The notes below the pieces were generated by a model. It was not told the DNA's origin and did no database searches. It was given only the letters and a program-made list of their open reading frames with translations. From Bradyrhizobium sp. CB1015 (lineage in GTDB: Bacteria > Pseudomonadota > Alphaproteobacteria > Rhizobiales > Xanthobacteraceae): a stretch of 64,000 nt of DNA. A program made the translations under genes and the position numbers. Shown here piece by piece: positions 53,140 to 61,083 of this stretch (position 1 is the stretch's first letter; every line of letters starts with the position of its first letter). The stretch lies in contig NZ_CP104174.1 of the NCBI RefSeq assembly GCF_025200925.1, positions 7,874,001 through 7,938,000 on the forward strand. The letters are read 5' to 3'.

Positions 53140-53173
53140 GGGTGGGCACGGCGCTTGGCGCCTTTGCCCACCC
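53140..53173 (+). terminator. Hairpin after the divergent SBP gene
   Basis: GGGTGGGCA and TGCCCACCC form a 9-bp outer stem; GGCGC and GCGCC form a 5-bp inner stem around TTG. It starts 11 nt after the stop. No T run follows, so it is either a factor-dependent 3' end or another intergenic repeat. The converging acyl-CoA dehydrogenase gene ends at 53196. Confidence 0.6.
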
Positions 53174-53195
53174 GGGATACAAGCGCGACGCGCGA

Positions 53196-54440
53196 TCACC
53201 GCCCCTTGGTCGGGATCTTGTTGTACGGCACGTCCTTGTCGACCCGGATGTCGCCGGGCAGGCCCAACACGCGCTCGGCGATGATGTTGCGCAGGATCTC
53301 GTCGGTGCCGCCGGCGATGCGCATCGAAGGCGAGGACAGCAGCATCTGCTGGAATTGGCCCTGCGCCGTTTCCTCGTCGTTGCCGGTGAGAACACCGGAA
53401 GCGCCCTGCAGGTCCATGGCGTAGGTCGCGATGTCCTGCAGCATCATGCCCGAGACCAGCTTGCCGATCGAATTCTCCGGGCCCGGCCGCTCGCCCTTCG
53501 ACAAGGCCGAGATCGTGCGGTAGCTGGTGTATTTCAGCCCGTTCGACTTGGCCGCCCAGCTCGCGAGCTTCGAGCGCACGGCGGGATCGTCGATGGCCAG
53601 GCCATCCTCCAGCATCAGGGTCGAGCAGAGCTCGAACATCTCAGGCACCCCGGTCGCGAGCCGCGCGCCGATCGACATGCGCTCGTTCATCAGCGTGGTC
53701 AGCGAAACGTTCCAGCCGTCGCCGACGGCGCCCAGCCGCTGGCTGTCGGGAATCACGACATCGGTGAAATAGACCTCGTTGAACTCCTGCATGCCGTTGG
53801 CCTGCCTGATCGGCCGTACCTCGACGCCGGGGCTCTTCATGTCCAGGAAGAACATGGTGAGGCCCTTGTGCTTGGGCACGTTCGGATCGGTGCGCGCGAT
53901 CAAAAGGCCATAGTCGGAATAGTGCGCGCCCGAGGTCCAGATCTTCTGGCCGTTGACGACCCAATTGTCGCCCTTCTTCTCGGCGCGGGTGCGAAGCCCT
54001 GCGACGTCCGAGCCGGCAGACGGCTCGGAGAACAGCTGGCACCAGATCTCCTCGCCCGATGCGAGCTTCGGCAAGTAACGGCGCTTGGCCTCCTCGCTGC
54101 CGAACGCCATCACGGTGGGGCCGCACATGCCTTCGCCGATCTGGAACGGCTGCGTCAGCTTGCCGTAGACGCCCTCCTCCTGCTGCCAGATCACCTTCTC
54201 GATCGGCGTCGCGCCGCGGCCGCCATATTCCCTAGGCCAGTGCAGGCAAGCCCAATTGCCCTCGAACTTCTTCTTCTGCCAGGCCTTGCCGACATCGACG
54301 ATGTCGTGATTGGCAAGGCGGATGCGGCCGAGCGAGGATTTCGACAGCTCAGCATGCAGCTCCTTCGGCGCATTGGCCTCGATCCATTTGCGCGCGGTCT
54401 CGCGGAACGCGGCTTCCTGCGGGGTGTCGTCGAAGTTCAT
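53196..54440 (-). CDS. Acyl-CoA dehydrogenase (tandem paralog 1)
   Basis: A 414-residue acyl-CoA dehydrogenase. It shows LFSEPSAGSDVAGLRTRAE (flavin contact), GQKIWTSGAHYSDYG, and the C-terminal IAGGTDEILRNIIAERVLGLPGD. Of the first 60 residues, 41 match the next gene by hand count. In the C-terminal motif it has AGGT where its paralog has EGGT. ATG 54440 follows AAGGGAAG. It would introduce a 2,3 double bond into an acyl-CoA using FAD. It lies in a CoA-ester cluster with a TetR regulator. Confidence 0.92.
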   Translation of the reverse strand: MNFDDTPQEAAFRETARKWIEANAPKELHAELSKSSLGRIRLANHDIVDVGKAWQKKKFEGNWACLHWPREYGGRGATPIEKVIWQQEEGVYGKLTQPFQIGEGMCGPTVMAFGSEEAKRRYLPKLASGEEIWCQLFSEPSAGSDVAGLRTRAEKKGDNWVVNGQKIWTSGAHYSDYGLLIARTDPNVPKHKGLTMFFLDMKSPGVEVRPIRQANGMQEFNEVYFTDVVIPDSQRLGAVGDGWNVSLTTLMNERMSIGARLATGVPEMFELCSTLMLEDGLAIDDPAVRSKLASWAAKSNGLKYTSYRTISALSKGERPGPENSIGKLVSGMMLQDIATYAMDLQGASGVLTGNDEETAQGQFQQMLLSSPSMRIAGGTDEILRNIIAERVLGLPGDIRVDKDVPYNKIPTKGR

Positions 54441-54455
54441 GGCGCTTCCCTTTTT

Positions 54456-54567
54456 GTCATTCCGGGGCGCGCAACGCGCGAACCCGGAATCTCGAACCAC
54501 AATCTCTGGATTCTCAGGTGCGCAATTGCGCACCATAGTTCGTCGCTGCGCGGCGCCCCGGAATGAC
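54456..54567. repeat. Family A inverted repeat, copy 4
   Basis: GTCATTCCGGGGCGCGC to GCGCCCCGGAATGAC, with inner AGGTGCGCAATTGCGCACC. It fills the gap between the two tandem acyl-CoA dehydrogenase genes, ending 2 nt from the stop of the upstream one. Confidence 0.85.
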
Positions 54568-54569
54568 GG

Positions 54570-55814
54570 CTAGCCTCTTCCCTTCGTCGGGATCTTGTTG
54601 AACGGCACGTCCTTGTCGACACGGATGTCGCCGGGCAGGCCCAGCACCCGCTCGGCGATGATGTTGCGCATGATCTCGTCGGTGCCGCCCTCGACGCGGG
54701 TGCCCGGCGCACGCAGCAGCATGGCCTGGAAACGGCCCGCCAGCTCGCCATCCTCGCCGCTGACGACGCCGGCCGCGCCCTGCAGATCGAGTGCGTAGGT
54801 AGCAACGTCCTGGATCATGGAGCCCGCGACCAGCTTGCCGATGGAATTCTCCGGCCCCGGCCGTTCGCCCCTCGACAGTGCCGAGATCGCGCGCATGCTG
54901 GTGTATTTCAGGCCACTCGCCTTCACCGCCCAGTTCGCCAGCTTTGAGCGTACCGCGCGATCCTCGATTGCCGGGCCGTCGTCGAGCATCAGGCTGGAGC
55001 AATACTCGAGCAGTTCAGGGAAACCGGTCGAGACGGCCGCGCCGATCGCGCTGCGCTCGTTCATCAGCGTGGTCAGCGAGACGTTCCAGCCGTCACCGAC
55101 CTCGCCGAGGCGCTGATGGTCGGGGATGCGGACGTTGGTGAAATAGACCTCGTTGAAGTCGGAGGCGCCGCTCGCCTGCTTGATCGGCCGCACCTCGACG
55201 CCGGGGCTCTTCATATCCAGGAAGAACATGGTGAGGCCCTTGTGCTTGGGCACGGTCGGATCGGTGCGCGTGAGCAAAATGCCGTAGTCGGAATAATGTG
55301 CGCCCGAGGTCCAGATCTTCTGGCCGTTGATCACCCATTCGTCGCCGTCCTTCTCCGCGCGCGTGCGCAAGCCTGCGACGTCCGAGCCGCCGGCGGGCTC
55401 GGAGAACAGCTGGCACCAGACCTTCTCGCCGGAGGCGAGCGGCGGCAGATAGGTGCGCTTATGCTCCTCGCGCGCGAACGCCATCATGGTCGGCCCGCAC
55501 ATGCCATGGCCGATGATGAACATGCGGGACAGCTGGCCGAACGGCCCCTCCTCCTGCTGCCAGATCACGCGCTCGATCGGCGAGGCGCCGCGGCCGCCAT
55601 ATTCCTTCGGCCAGTGCAGGCAGGCCCAGCCGGCGTCGGCCTTTTTCTTCTGCCAGGCCTTCGCCACTTCGAGAATGTTGGCGTTCTTGAGCACGGTGCG
55701 GCCGAGCGAGGATTTGCGCAGCTCCTCCTCGTATTGCTTGGGCGCGTTCGCGCTGATCCAGGCGCGGGCCGTGGCGCGGAACTCGGCTTCCTGCGGGGTG
55801 TCGTCGAAGTTCAT
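54570..55814 (-). CDS. Acyl-CoA dehydrogenase (tandem paralog 2)
   Basis: A 414-residue acyl-CoA dehydrogenase, the same length as its neighbour. It carries LFSEPAGGSDVAGLRTRAE, NGQKIWTSGAHYSDYG, and VEGGTDEIMRNIIAERVLGLPGD. The start is ATG 55814, MNFDDTPQEAEFR. It is upstream of paralog 1 on the same strand with a family A repeat between. The pair arose by tandem duplication; different residues before GGT at the C-terminal flavin/substrate segment suggest different roles or substrates. Confidence 0.92.
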   Translation of the reverse strand: MNFDDTPQEAEFRATARAWISANAPKQYEEELRKSSLGRTVLKNANILEVAKAWQKKKADAGWACLHWPKEYGGRGASPIERVIWQQEEGPFGQLSRMFIIGHGMCGPTMMAFAREEHKRTYLPPLASGEKVWCQLFSEPAGGSDVAGLRTRAEKDGDEWVINGQKIWTSGAHYSDYGILLTRTDPTVPKHKGLTMFFLDMKSPGVEVRPIKQASGASDFNEVYFTNVRIPDHQRLGEVGDGWNVSLTTLMNERSAIGAAVSTGFPELLEYCSSLMLDDGPAIEDRAVRSKLANWAVKASGLKYTSMRAISALSRGERPGPENSIGKLVAGSMIQDVATYALDLQGAAGVVSGEDGELAGRFQAMLLRAPGTRVEGGTDEIMRNIIAERVLGLPGDIRVDKDVPFNKIPTKGRG

Positions 55815-55838
55815 GGTCTCTCATCCCTCGCCGGCGTC

Positions 55839-55920
55839 GTAGGATGGGTAGAGCGAAGCGAAACCCATCTCCTAGACCACCTGCGTCATGATGGGTTTCG
55901 CTTCGCTCTACCCATCCTAC
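55839..55920. repeat. Perfect 31-bp inverted repeat
   Basis: The left arm (55839-55869) starts GTAGGATGGGTAGAGCGAAG; the right arm (55890-55920) is its exact complement. The loop is 20 nt. It sits between two acyl-CoA dehydrogenase genes, 13 nt after the stop of the 375-residue one. A perfect match of this length indicates recent insertion or strong conservation. Confidence 0.9.
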
Positions 55921-55933
55921 AAATCACCAATCG

Positions 55934-57061
55934 CTACGCCGCGTTCTTCTTCCGCATCCGGTCGATCAGCTGATCCTCCCAATAAGTGAGGCTGCCGAGG
56001 CCCAGCGCCATCGCGTTGGCGCGGCGGTAGTACATGTGGCAATCGAACTCCCAGGTGAAACCCATGCCGCCGTGAACCTGGATGTTGTTCTTGGCGCAGT
56101 GCTGGAACGCCTGCGTCGCGCTGATGCGCGCGGCGGCGGCGGCTTCCGGCAGCTCGGCCGCATTGGTCGAGAGCGCCCAGGCGCCGTAATAGCTGTTGGA
56201 GCGCGCCAGCGTCGCCGACACGTACATGTCCGCGAGCATGTGCTTGACGGCCTGGAACGAGCCGATCTGGCGACCGAAGGCGATGCGGTCGAGCGCGTAG
56301 TCGCGCCCCATCTCCAAGGCGCGGTCGGCGCCGCCGACCTGCTCGAACGCGCACAGCACCGCGGCGCGGTCGAGCACCTGGGTGAGGATGCTCCAGCCTT
56401 CGCCGGCAGCTCCCAGCGGCTCGGCTTTGGCGTTCTTGAAGGTGATCTCGGCCTGCCCGCGGGTCGGATCGAGATTGGTGAGGCTCTTCACGTCGACGCC
56501 GCCGGCTTTGAGATCGACCAGGAACAGCGAGATGTCGCTGTCGCGCGCGCTTGATCCCGTGCGGGCAGCAACCACCGCGAAATCGGCGATCGCACCATCG
56601 GCGACCGGCTTCTTGACGCCATTGAGCACCCCGTTCGCAACCGTCAACTTGACGTTCTTCGGCGACGGGTTGCCCTTGCCCTCGAACAGCGCCAGCGTGC
56701 CGATGGCCTCTCCGGAAGCAATCGCCGGCAGCCATTTCTTCTTCTGCGCGTCGCTGCCCGCGATCAGCAGCGCTTCGGCGGCGAGGTACACGGTCGAGGA
56801 GAACGGCACCGGCGCGTTGGCCCGGCCCATCTCTTCCGCAATCACGCAAAGCTCGAGATGGCCGGCACCCGCGCCGCCGAACTCCTCCGGGATCGCGACG
56901 CCGAGGAAGCCCATCTCGGCGAGGCCTTTCCACAGCTCCTTGTCGTAAGGTGCCTTGCCGTCGAGCACGATTCGCACCGCCTTGGGCGAGCATTTCTCAG
57001 TGAGGAACTTGCGCGCCTGGTCCCGGAGCTGCTTTTGATCGTCGGAGAAATCGAAGTTCAT
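55934..57061 (-). CDS. Acyl-CoA dehydrogenase-like protein (third, short form)
   Basis: A 375-residue member of the superfamily. The N-terminus MNFDFSDDQKQLRDQARKFL and the core LGVAIPEEFGGAGAGHLELC and FGRQIGSFQAVKHMLADMYV are typical. The ending VHGGMGFTWEFDCHMYYRRA lacks the usual (Y/E)-(E/G)-G-T segment seen in the two neighbours. Such short forms often pair with a longer one as alpha2-beta2 heteromers in steroid, pimelate or aromatic side-chain oxidation. Whether it pairs with one of the 414-residue proteins is an inference. Confidence 0.9.
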   Translation of the reverse strand: MNFDFSDDQKQLRDQARKFLTEKCSPKAVRIVLDGKAPYDKELWKGLAEMGFLGVAIPEEFGGAGAGHLELCVIAEEMGRANAPVPFSSTVYLAAEALLIAGSDAQKKKWLPAIASGEAIGTLALFEGKGNPSPKNVKLTVANGVLNGVKKPVADGAIADFAVVAARTGSSARDSDISLFLVDLKAGGVDVKSLTNLDPTRGQAEITFKNAKAEPLGAAGEGWSILTQVLDRAAVLCAFEQVGGADRALEMGRDYALDRIAFGRQIGSFQAVKHMLADMYVSATLARSNSYYGAWALSTNAAELPEAAAAARISATQAFQHCAKNNIQVHGGMGFTWEFDCHMYYRRANAMALGLGSLTYWEDQLIDRMRKKNAA

Positions 57062-57084
57062 GGCGGGCTTACCTTTTTCTTGCG

Positions 57085-57204
57085 GTCATTCCGGGGCGCG
57101 ACGCAGTCGCGAACTATGATGTGCAGTTGCACATCTGAGAATCTAGAGGTCACTTACTCATCTCGAGATTCCGGGTTCGCCGCTACGCGCCGCCCCGGAA
57201 TGAC
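57085..57204. repeat. Family A inverted repeat, copy 5
   Basis: GTCATTCCGGGGCGCGAC to GCCGCCCCGGAATGAC, with an inner GATGTGCAGTTGCACATC palindrome and an insertion (GAGGTCACTTACTCATC) before the CTCGAGATTCCGGG block. It lies between the ligase and the short acyl-CoA dehydrogenase gene. Confidence 0.8.
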
Positions 57205-57208
57205 GAAC

Positions 57209-59080
57209 TCATTTCAGCACGATCACATCTTCATCCGGCTTGTCCGCATAGAGCCGCTCGACCAGCGCGGCGCGGCGTTCCAGGCCGGCGCGCTGGTTGA
57301 TGTAGCCCTTGTCGGTGAGCTCGTTGCCGTCGATCGAAGGCGGTTCGACCATCAGCATCGCGCGCGCGATGACCCGGCTGCTGGCGCCCTCGCATTCACG
57401 GTTGTGGGCTTCCAGCCCGCGCCTGACGCAGGCGATCACCTCGGGATGCTTCACCGCATCGGCAAAGCTCAGATCGGGGTTGCCGACGAGCTGGCGGCAG
57501 GCGTGCAGGTTCGGCCAGGCCAAGAGGCCAATGAAGGGACGATCCTGCCCGGCGACCAGCGCGTCGTGCACGACTGGCGTTGCGGCCGCGATCGCATCGG
57601 TCCGCAGCGAGCCGACATGCACGAAGGTGCCGGTGGTGAGCTTGAAGTCTTCGACCACGCGGCCGGCAAAGATGATGCCTTGCACCGGATCGGAATCGTC
57701 GACGAAGATGCCGGCATCGCCGATGCAATAGAATCCTTCCTCGTCGAACATCTTTTTCGTCAATTCAGGCTGGCCGAAATAGCCGGGCGTGACGTTGACA
57801 CCGCGCAGGCGCAATTCGTATTTCGAGCCGCAGGGCACCATCTTCAGCTCGACGCCCGGGAACGGCAGACCGATCAGGCCGACGCGCTCGGTGTCCCAAT
57901 AGGTGCCGGTCGAAGTCGGGGCGGTCTCGGTCGAGCCCCAGCCGGTGTAGAACACGATGCGCTCGCCGGTGGTCTTCACCGCCAGCGCCTGCATGCGCTC
58001 GTAGAGATCGTCGGGCAGGCGCGCGCCGCCATAGGCCATGATCGAGAGATTCTTGAAGAACGAGCGGCAGAGCGTATCGTCCTTCTCCATGGCGGCGGCG
58101 AGCGCGGCATAGCCGGCGGGCACGTTGGCATAATAGGTCGGCGAGATCTCGCGCAGATTGCGCAGCGTCTCCTCGAATTGGCCCGGCATCGGCCTTCCGT
58201 CGTCGATATAGAGCGTGCCGCCGTCGACCAGGATCGGGTGAAACGCCGCATTGCCGCCCATGGTGTGGTTCCAGGGCATCCAGTCCAGCATGGTCGAGAT
58301 CGGCCCGTTTGGATCGCGCGGCCGCACCTGCATCATCATCGCCGCATTGGCGCACATCATCTCCTGCGTGTTGATGACGGCCTTGGGCATGCCGGTCGAG
58401 CCCGACGTGAACAGCAGCTTGCCAACGGTCTGCGGCGTGATCTTCGCGATCGAGCCCTCGACATCGGCCGTGACAGGCGTTGCCGCGAGCTCGGCGAAGC
58501 TGACGCTCTTGATGCCCTCGCAGGGCCGCGCGACGTGAACGACGGTGACGCCGCGGAGGTCGAGCGCCTTCAGCGCCTTCTCGAAGGTCGGGCCGTCCTG
58601 CACCATCAGGACGGCCGGCTTGATCAGGTCGAACAAATATTTCAGCTTGACGTGGTCGTGGCTCATCAACGAGTAGGCCGGCGATACCGGCGCTGCCGGG
58701 ACGCGCGCCTGCATTGCTGCCTGCGTCATCAGCGCATGCTCGATCGAATTGCCGGAGAGGATCGTGACCGGCCGGCCGTCGAGCTCGAGATTGAGCAAGC
58801 CCTGCGTCAGCGCGTCCACGATGCGCTTGGCTTCACCATAGGATACCTTGCGCCATTCGCGATTCGGTCCGCCGCGCTGCGCCAGCCAGATGCGCTCGGG
58901 CGCTTCCTTCGCCCATTTCGCCAGCGAGGCCGGGATGTGCTTCTCATAAGGCTGCAGCGGAATGCGCGACTTCAACACCACCGTGCCGTTGCCACGACGC
59001 TCGACCTCGATGTCGCGCTCGAGCCACTGGACCCTGCGAAAGGCGGGCTTCGTCATCATCACCGCCGCGCTTCCACTCAT
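57209..59080 (-). CDS. Feruloyl-CoA synthase-type acyl-CoA ligase
   Basis: A 623-residue ANL-family ligase. The AMP-binding loop FTSGSTGMPKAVINT (about 223-237), the FYTGWGSTETAPTS core (A5) and GEEXGRVVEDFKLTTG-like hinge (AGRVVEDFKLTTGTFV) mark the feruloyl-CoA synthase subgroup. The C-terminal NELTDKGYINQRAGLERR carries the adenylation lysine. It activates a hydroxycinnamate or related acid to its CoA ester. ATG 59080 is used; MSGSAAVMMTKP at the start leaves a second in-frame ATG at 59059. It precedes the acyl-CoA dehydrogenases on the same strand. Confidence 0.87.
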   Translation of the reverse strand: MSGSAAVMMTKPAFRRVQWLERDIEVERRGNGTVVLKSRIPLQPYEKHIPASLAKWAKEAPERIWLAQRGGPNREWRKVSYGEAKRIVDALTQGLLNLELDGRPVTILSGNSIEHALMTQAAMQARVPAAPVSPAYSLMSHDHVKLKYLFDLIKPAVLMVQDGPTFEKALKALDLRGVTVVHVARPCEGIKSVSFAELAATPVTADVEGSIAKITPQTVGKLLFTSGSTGMPKAVINTQEMMCANAAMMMQVRPRDPNGPISTMLDWMPWNHTMGGNAAFHPILVDGGTLYIDDGRPMPGQFEETLRNLREISPTYYANVPAGYAALAAAMEKDDTLCRSFFKNLSIMAYGGARLPDDLYERMQALAVKTTGERIVFYTGWGSTETAPTSTGTYWDTERVGLIGLPFPGVELKMVPCGSKYELRLRGVNVTPGYFGQPELTKKMFDEEGFYCIGDAGIFVDDSDPVQGIIFAGRVVEDFKLTTGTFVHVGSLRTDAIAAATPVVHDALVAGQDRPFIGLLAWPNLHACRQLVGNPDLSFADAVKHPEVIACVRRGLEAHNRECEGASSRVIARAMLMVEPPSIDGNELTDKGYINQRAGLERRAALVERLYADKPDEDVIVLK

Positions 59081-59123
59081 TTTGCGTCTCCCGGAATTAC
59101 TGTCCTTTGCGGATCTTCATCGT

Positions 59124-59373
59124 TCAGCGCCTGATATAGACAGGCTTTCGCTTCTCAAGGAAGGCCCTGATGCCTTCCGAAAACTCTCGCACAAAAATTC
59201 TTGCCGGCACCCTTGAGCACGACGACGCGCGTGTCGCGATTGCGTTGCAGGCCCTGGAAATAGTCGTTGAGCGCATCGATCAGCGCAGGATCGAGCGCGT
59301 TGAGGTGCTCGGGCCGATTGAGCGTCACCCGGTCGACGCCGTCGTTGTGCTCGATCAGCAGCGGTTGGGACAT
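59124..59373 (-). pseudogene. Enoyl-CoA hydratase remnant with internal deletion and frameshift
   Basis: From ATG 59373, the first 62 codons read as the N-terminus of a crotonase (MSQPLLIEHNDGVDRVTLNR to VVLKGAGKNFCA). The sequence then jumps, about 59188, into a different frame that reads EFSEGIRAFLEKRKPVYIRR and stops at 59124, which is the C-terminal tail of a crotonase. About 170 central codons, including most of the oxyanion and catalytic segment, are missing. In the original frame it ends at once after RVFGRHQGLP. It was probably the hydratase of this degradation cluster. An intact hydratase lies at 30615. Confidence 0.88.
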
Positions 59374-59408
59374 GGGGCCTCGTGCATCGGTCGTGAGCCG
59401 GACTGCGA

Positions 59409-59429
59409 CCCTCCCCTGGAAGGGAAGGG
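59409..59429. repeat. Fragment of family D repeat
   Basis: CCCTCCCCTGGAAGGGAAGG matches the left end of family D but has no right arm. It lies between the hydratase remnant and the SDR gene. Confidence 0.5.
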
Positions 59430-59444
59430 TTAGAAGAGCGCCGC

Positions 59445-60203
59445 TTACCGCGGTGCCATCCTAATCGCACCGTCGAGGCGGATGGTCTCGCCGTTCAGCA
59501 TCGGGTTCTCGACGATGTGCACCGCCAGCATGCCGTATTCAGCGGCGTCGCCGAGACGCGAGGGATGCGGCACCTGGGCGCCGAGGCTCTTACGGGCTTC
59601 TTCGTTCAAGCCCATCAGCAGCGGGGTGAAGAACAGGCCGGGCGCGATGGTGTTGACGCGGATCTTCTGGCTGGCGAGATCGCGCGCGGCCGGCAGCGTG
59701 AGGCCGACGACGCCGCCCTTTGACGCCGAATAGGCGATCTGGCCGATCTGGCCTTCGTAAGCGGCAACCGACGCCGTGTTGATGATGACGCCGCGCTCTT
59801 CGCCGATGGGCTCCGCAGTGACCAGGCGCTCGGCGAACAGACGCAGGCAGTTGAAGGTGCCGATCAGGTTGACGTTGATGATGCGCGCGAACTTTTCCAG
59901 CGGATAGACGCCGTCGCGGCCGACGATGCGCTGCGAGCCGCCGATGCCGGCGCAGTTCATCAGCACGCGGGCGACGCCGTGTGCGGCTTCCGCTTTGGCA
60001 ATCGCAGCCTTGATCTGCTCCTCGCTGGTGACGTCGGCGTGCAGCGCGACGCCCTTCACCTCAGCGGCCACCTTCTCGGCGTTTTCCTTGCTCTGATCGA
60101 TCACGCCGATCTTGGCGCCCTTGGCCGCCATGGCGCGGGCGGTCGCGGCACCAAGGCCCGAACCACCGCCGGTGATGAGAACGGCTACGTCTTTCAACTG
60201 CAT
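59445..60203 (-). CDS. SDR-family 3-hydroxyacyl-CoA dehydrogenase-like protein
   Basis: A 252-residue classical SDR. It shows ITGGGSGLGAATARA (cofactor loop), an NCAGIG motif, NTASVAAYEG, and the YSASK catalytic pair (AYSASKGGVVGLT). The segment after it, PAARDLASQKIRVNTIAPGLFFTP, and the length match the HSD17B10-like 3-hydroxyacyl-CoA dehydrogenases. It would oxidise a 3-hydroxyacyl-CoA with NAD. ATG 60203 is 67 nt downstream of the TetR gene's stop on the same strand. Confidence 0.9.
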   Translation of the reverse strand: MQLKDVAVLITGGGSGLGAATARAMAAKGAKIGVIDQSKENAEKVAAEVKGVALHADVTSEEQIKAAIAKAEAAHGVARVLMNCAGIGGSQRIVGRDGVYPLEKFARIINVNLIGTFNCLRLFAERLVTAEPIGEERGVIINTASVAAYEGQIGQIAYSASKGGVVGLTLPAARDLASQKIRVNTIAPGLFFTPLLMGLNEEARKSLGAQVPHPSRLGDAAEYGMLAVHIVENPMLNGETIRLDGAIRMAPR

Positions 60204-60270
60204 TGCGTGTACCTTTCCTCTACCTTTTCCTTGGGCGTTTCTTCTCTAGATTTGTGAAGTATCGGCCGGA

Positions 60271-60930
60271 CTATCCGGTCGCGGCAGCTTCCTCGGCTTG
60301 CGTGAGGATGCCGCCGCAGATCAGCGTTTCCATGTGCTTGATATATTGCCGGCAGACATCGTCGGTGACCGGGCCGACGCCGGTGGCGCGGGACATCGCG
60401 TGCCGGCCGAAGAACAGATGATCGCAGGCACCGATCAGGCTGGTGTAGAACAGCACCGGATCGGTCGGGCGGAATTCGCCGCGGCTGACGCCTTCAGCCA
60501 GCAAGCGGCGGTGGAAGTCCAAGAGCGGCGCAACGAAGAACTTCGAGACTTCGTCGGCAGAGCTCGCGCTGGTCTCGTGCAAGAGATAGTGGATCAGCCG
60601 GTTCATATAGGGGAACCGGTGATAGGCGCGGATGATGCCGGCGATATGCAGCTTCAGCTTCGCTGTCGACGTGATCGGCTGCGCCAGCAGATATTCGAGA
60701 TTGGACATCTCGGTGGCGGCATCCCGCGCGAGCAGCGCCAGCAAGAGACCGTCCTTGTTGCCGAAGTGGTACTTGACCAGCGCAGCGTTGGCGCCCGACT
60801 TCTGCGCAATGTCGGAGAGCGAGATCTCGATCGAGGAGCGTTCGATCATCAGCTCGCTCGCGGCCACCAGCAATTTCTCTGCCGTGGAATTTTTCCCGCT
60901 CGGAAGCCTGTTCGGTACGCTGGTCGCCAC
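60271..60930 (-). CDS. TetR/AcrR-family transcriptional regulator
   Basis: A 219-residue regulator. The HTH (about 18-65) includes ISLSDIAQKSGANAALVKYHFGNKDGLLLALL. The C-terminal domain has a TetR_C-like ligand-binding fold with PVLFYTSLIGACDHLFFG. It is divergent from the thiolase/ligase genes and upstream of the SDR on its own strand. It probably represses the CoA-ester cluster until an acyl-CoA ligand binds. A candidate operator lies in the shared promoter. Confidence 0.9.
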   Translation of the reverse strand: MATSVPNRLPSGKNSTAEKLLVAASELMIERSSIEISLSDIAQKSGANAALVKYHFGNKDGLLLALLARDAATEMSNLEYLLAQPITSTAKLKLHIAGIIRAYHRFPYMNRLIHYLLHETSASSADEVSKFFVAPLLDFHRRLLAEGVSRGEFRPTDPVLFYTSLIGACDHLFFGRHAMSRATGVGPVTDDVCRQYIKHMETLICGGILTQAEEAAATG

Positions 60931-60996
60931 GGAGATCCCTGTTTGGCCGCTGGAAGCAGGGCGCAGATAAGCGCAAGCAGCGCCTCATCACAAGAG

Positions 60997-61016
60997 TTAA
61001 TTGATCGATTGACTAA
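60997..61016. promoter_or_regulatory. Candidate TetR operator between tetR and thiolase genes
   Basis: TTAATTGATCGATTGACTAA is a 20-nt partial dyad: outer TTA/TAA and central ATCGAT are symmetric. It lies 67 nt upstream of the tetR start and 68 nt upstream of the thiolase start, central in the divergent gap. Confidence 0.5.
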
Positions 61017-61083
61017 ACGATCTCCAGCCCCTTAAATCCGTCCCCGACAACCAACCCAATCAAGAATTCAGGGAGAGACCGAA

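Noticed and set aside
56858..59134. A 758-codon open frame on the plus strand opposite the feruloyl-CoA-synthase-type gene.
   Set aside because: It is antisense to a clear ligase gene with all core motifs, and its product is low-complexity His/Arg-rich.
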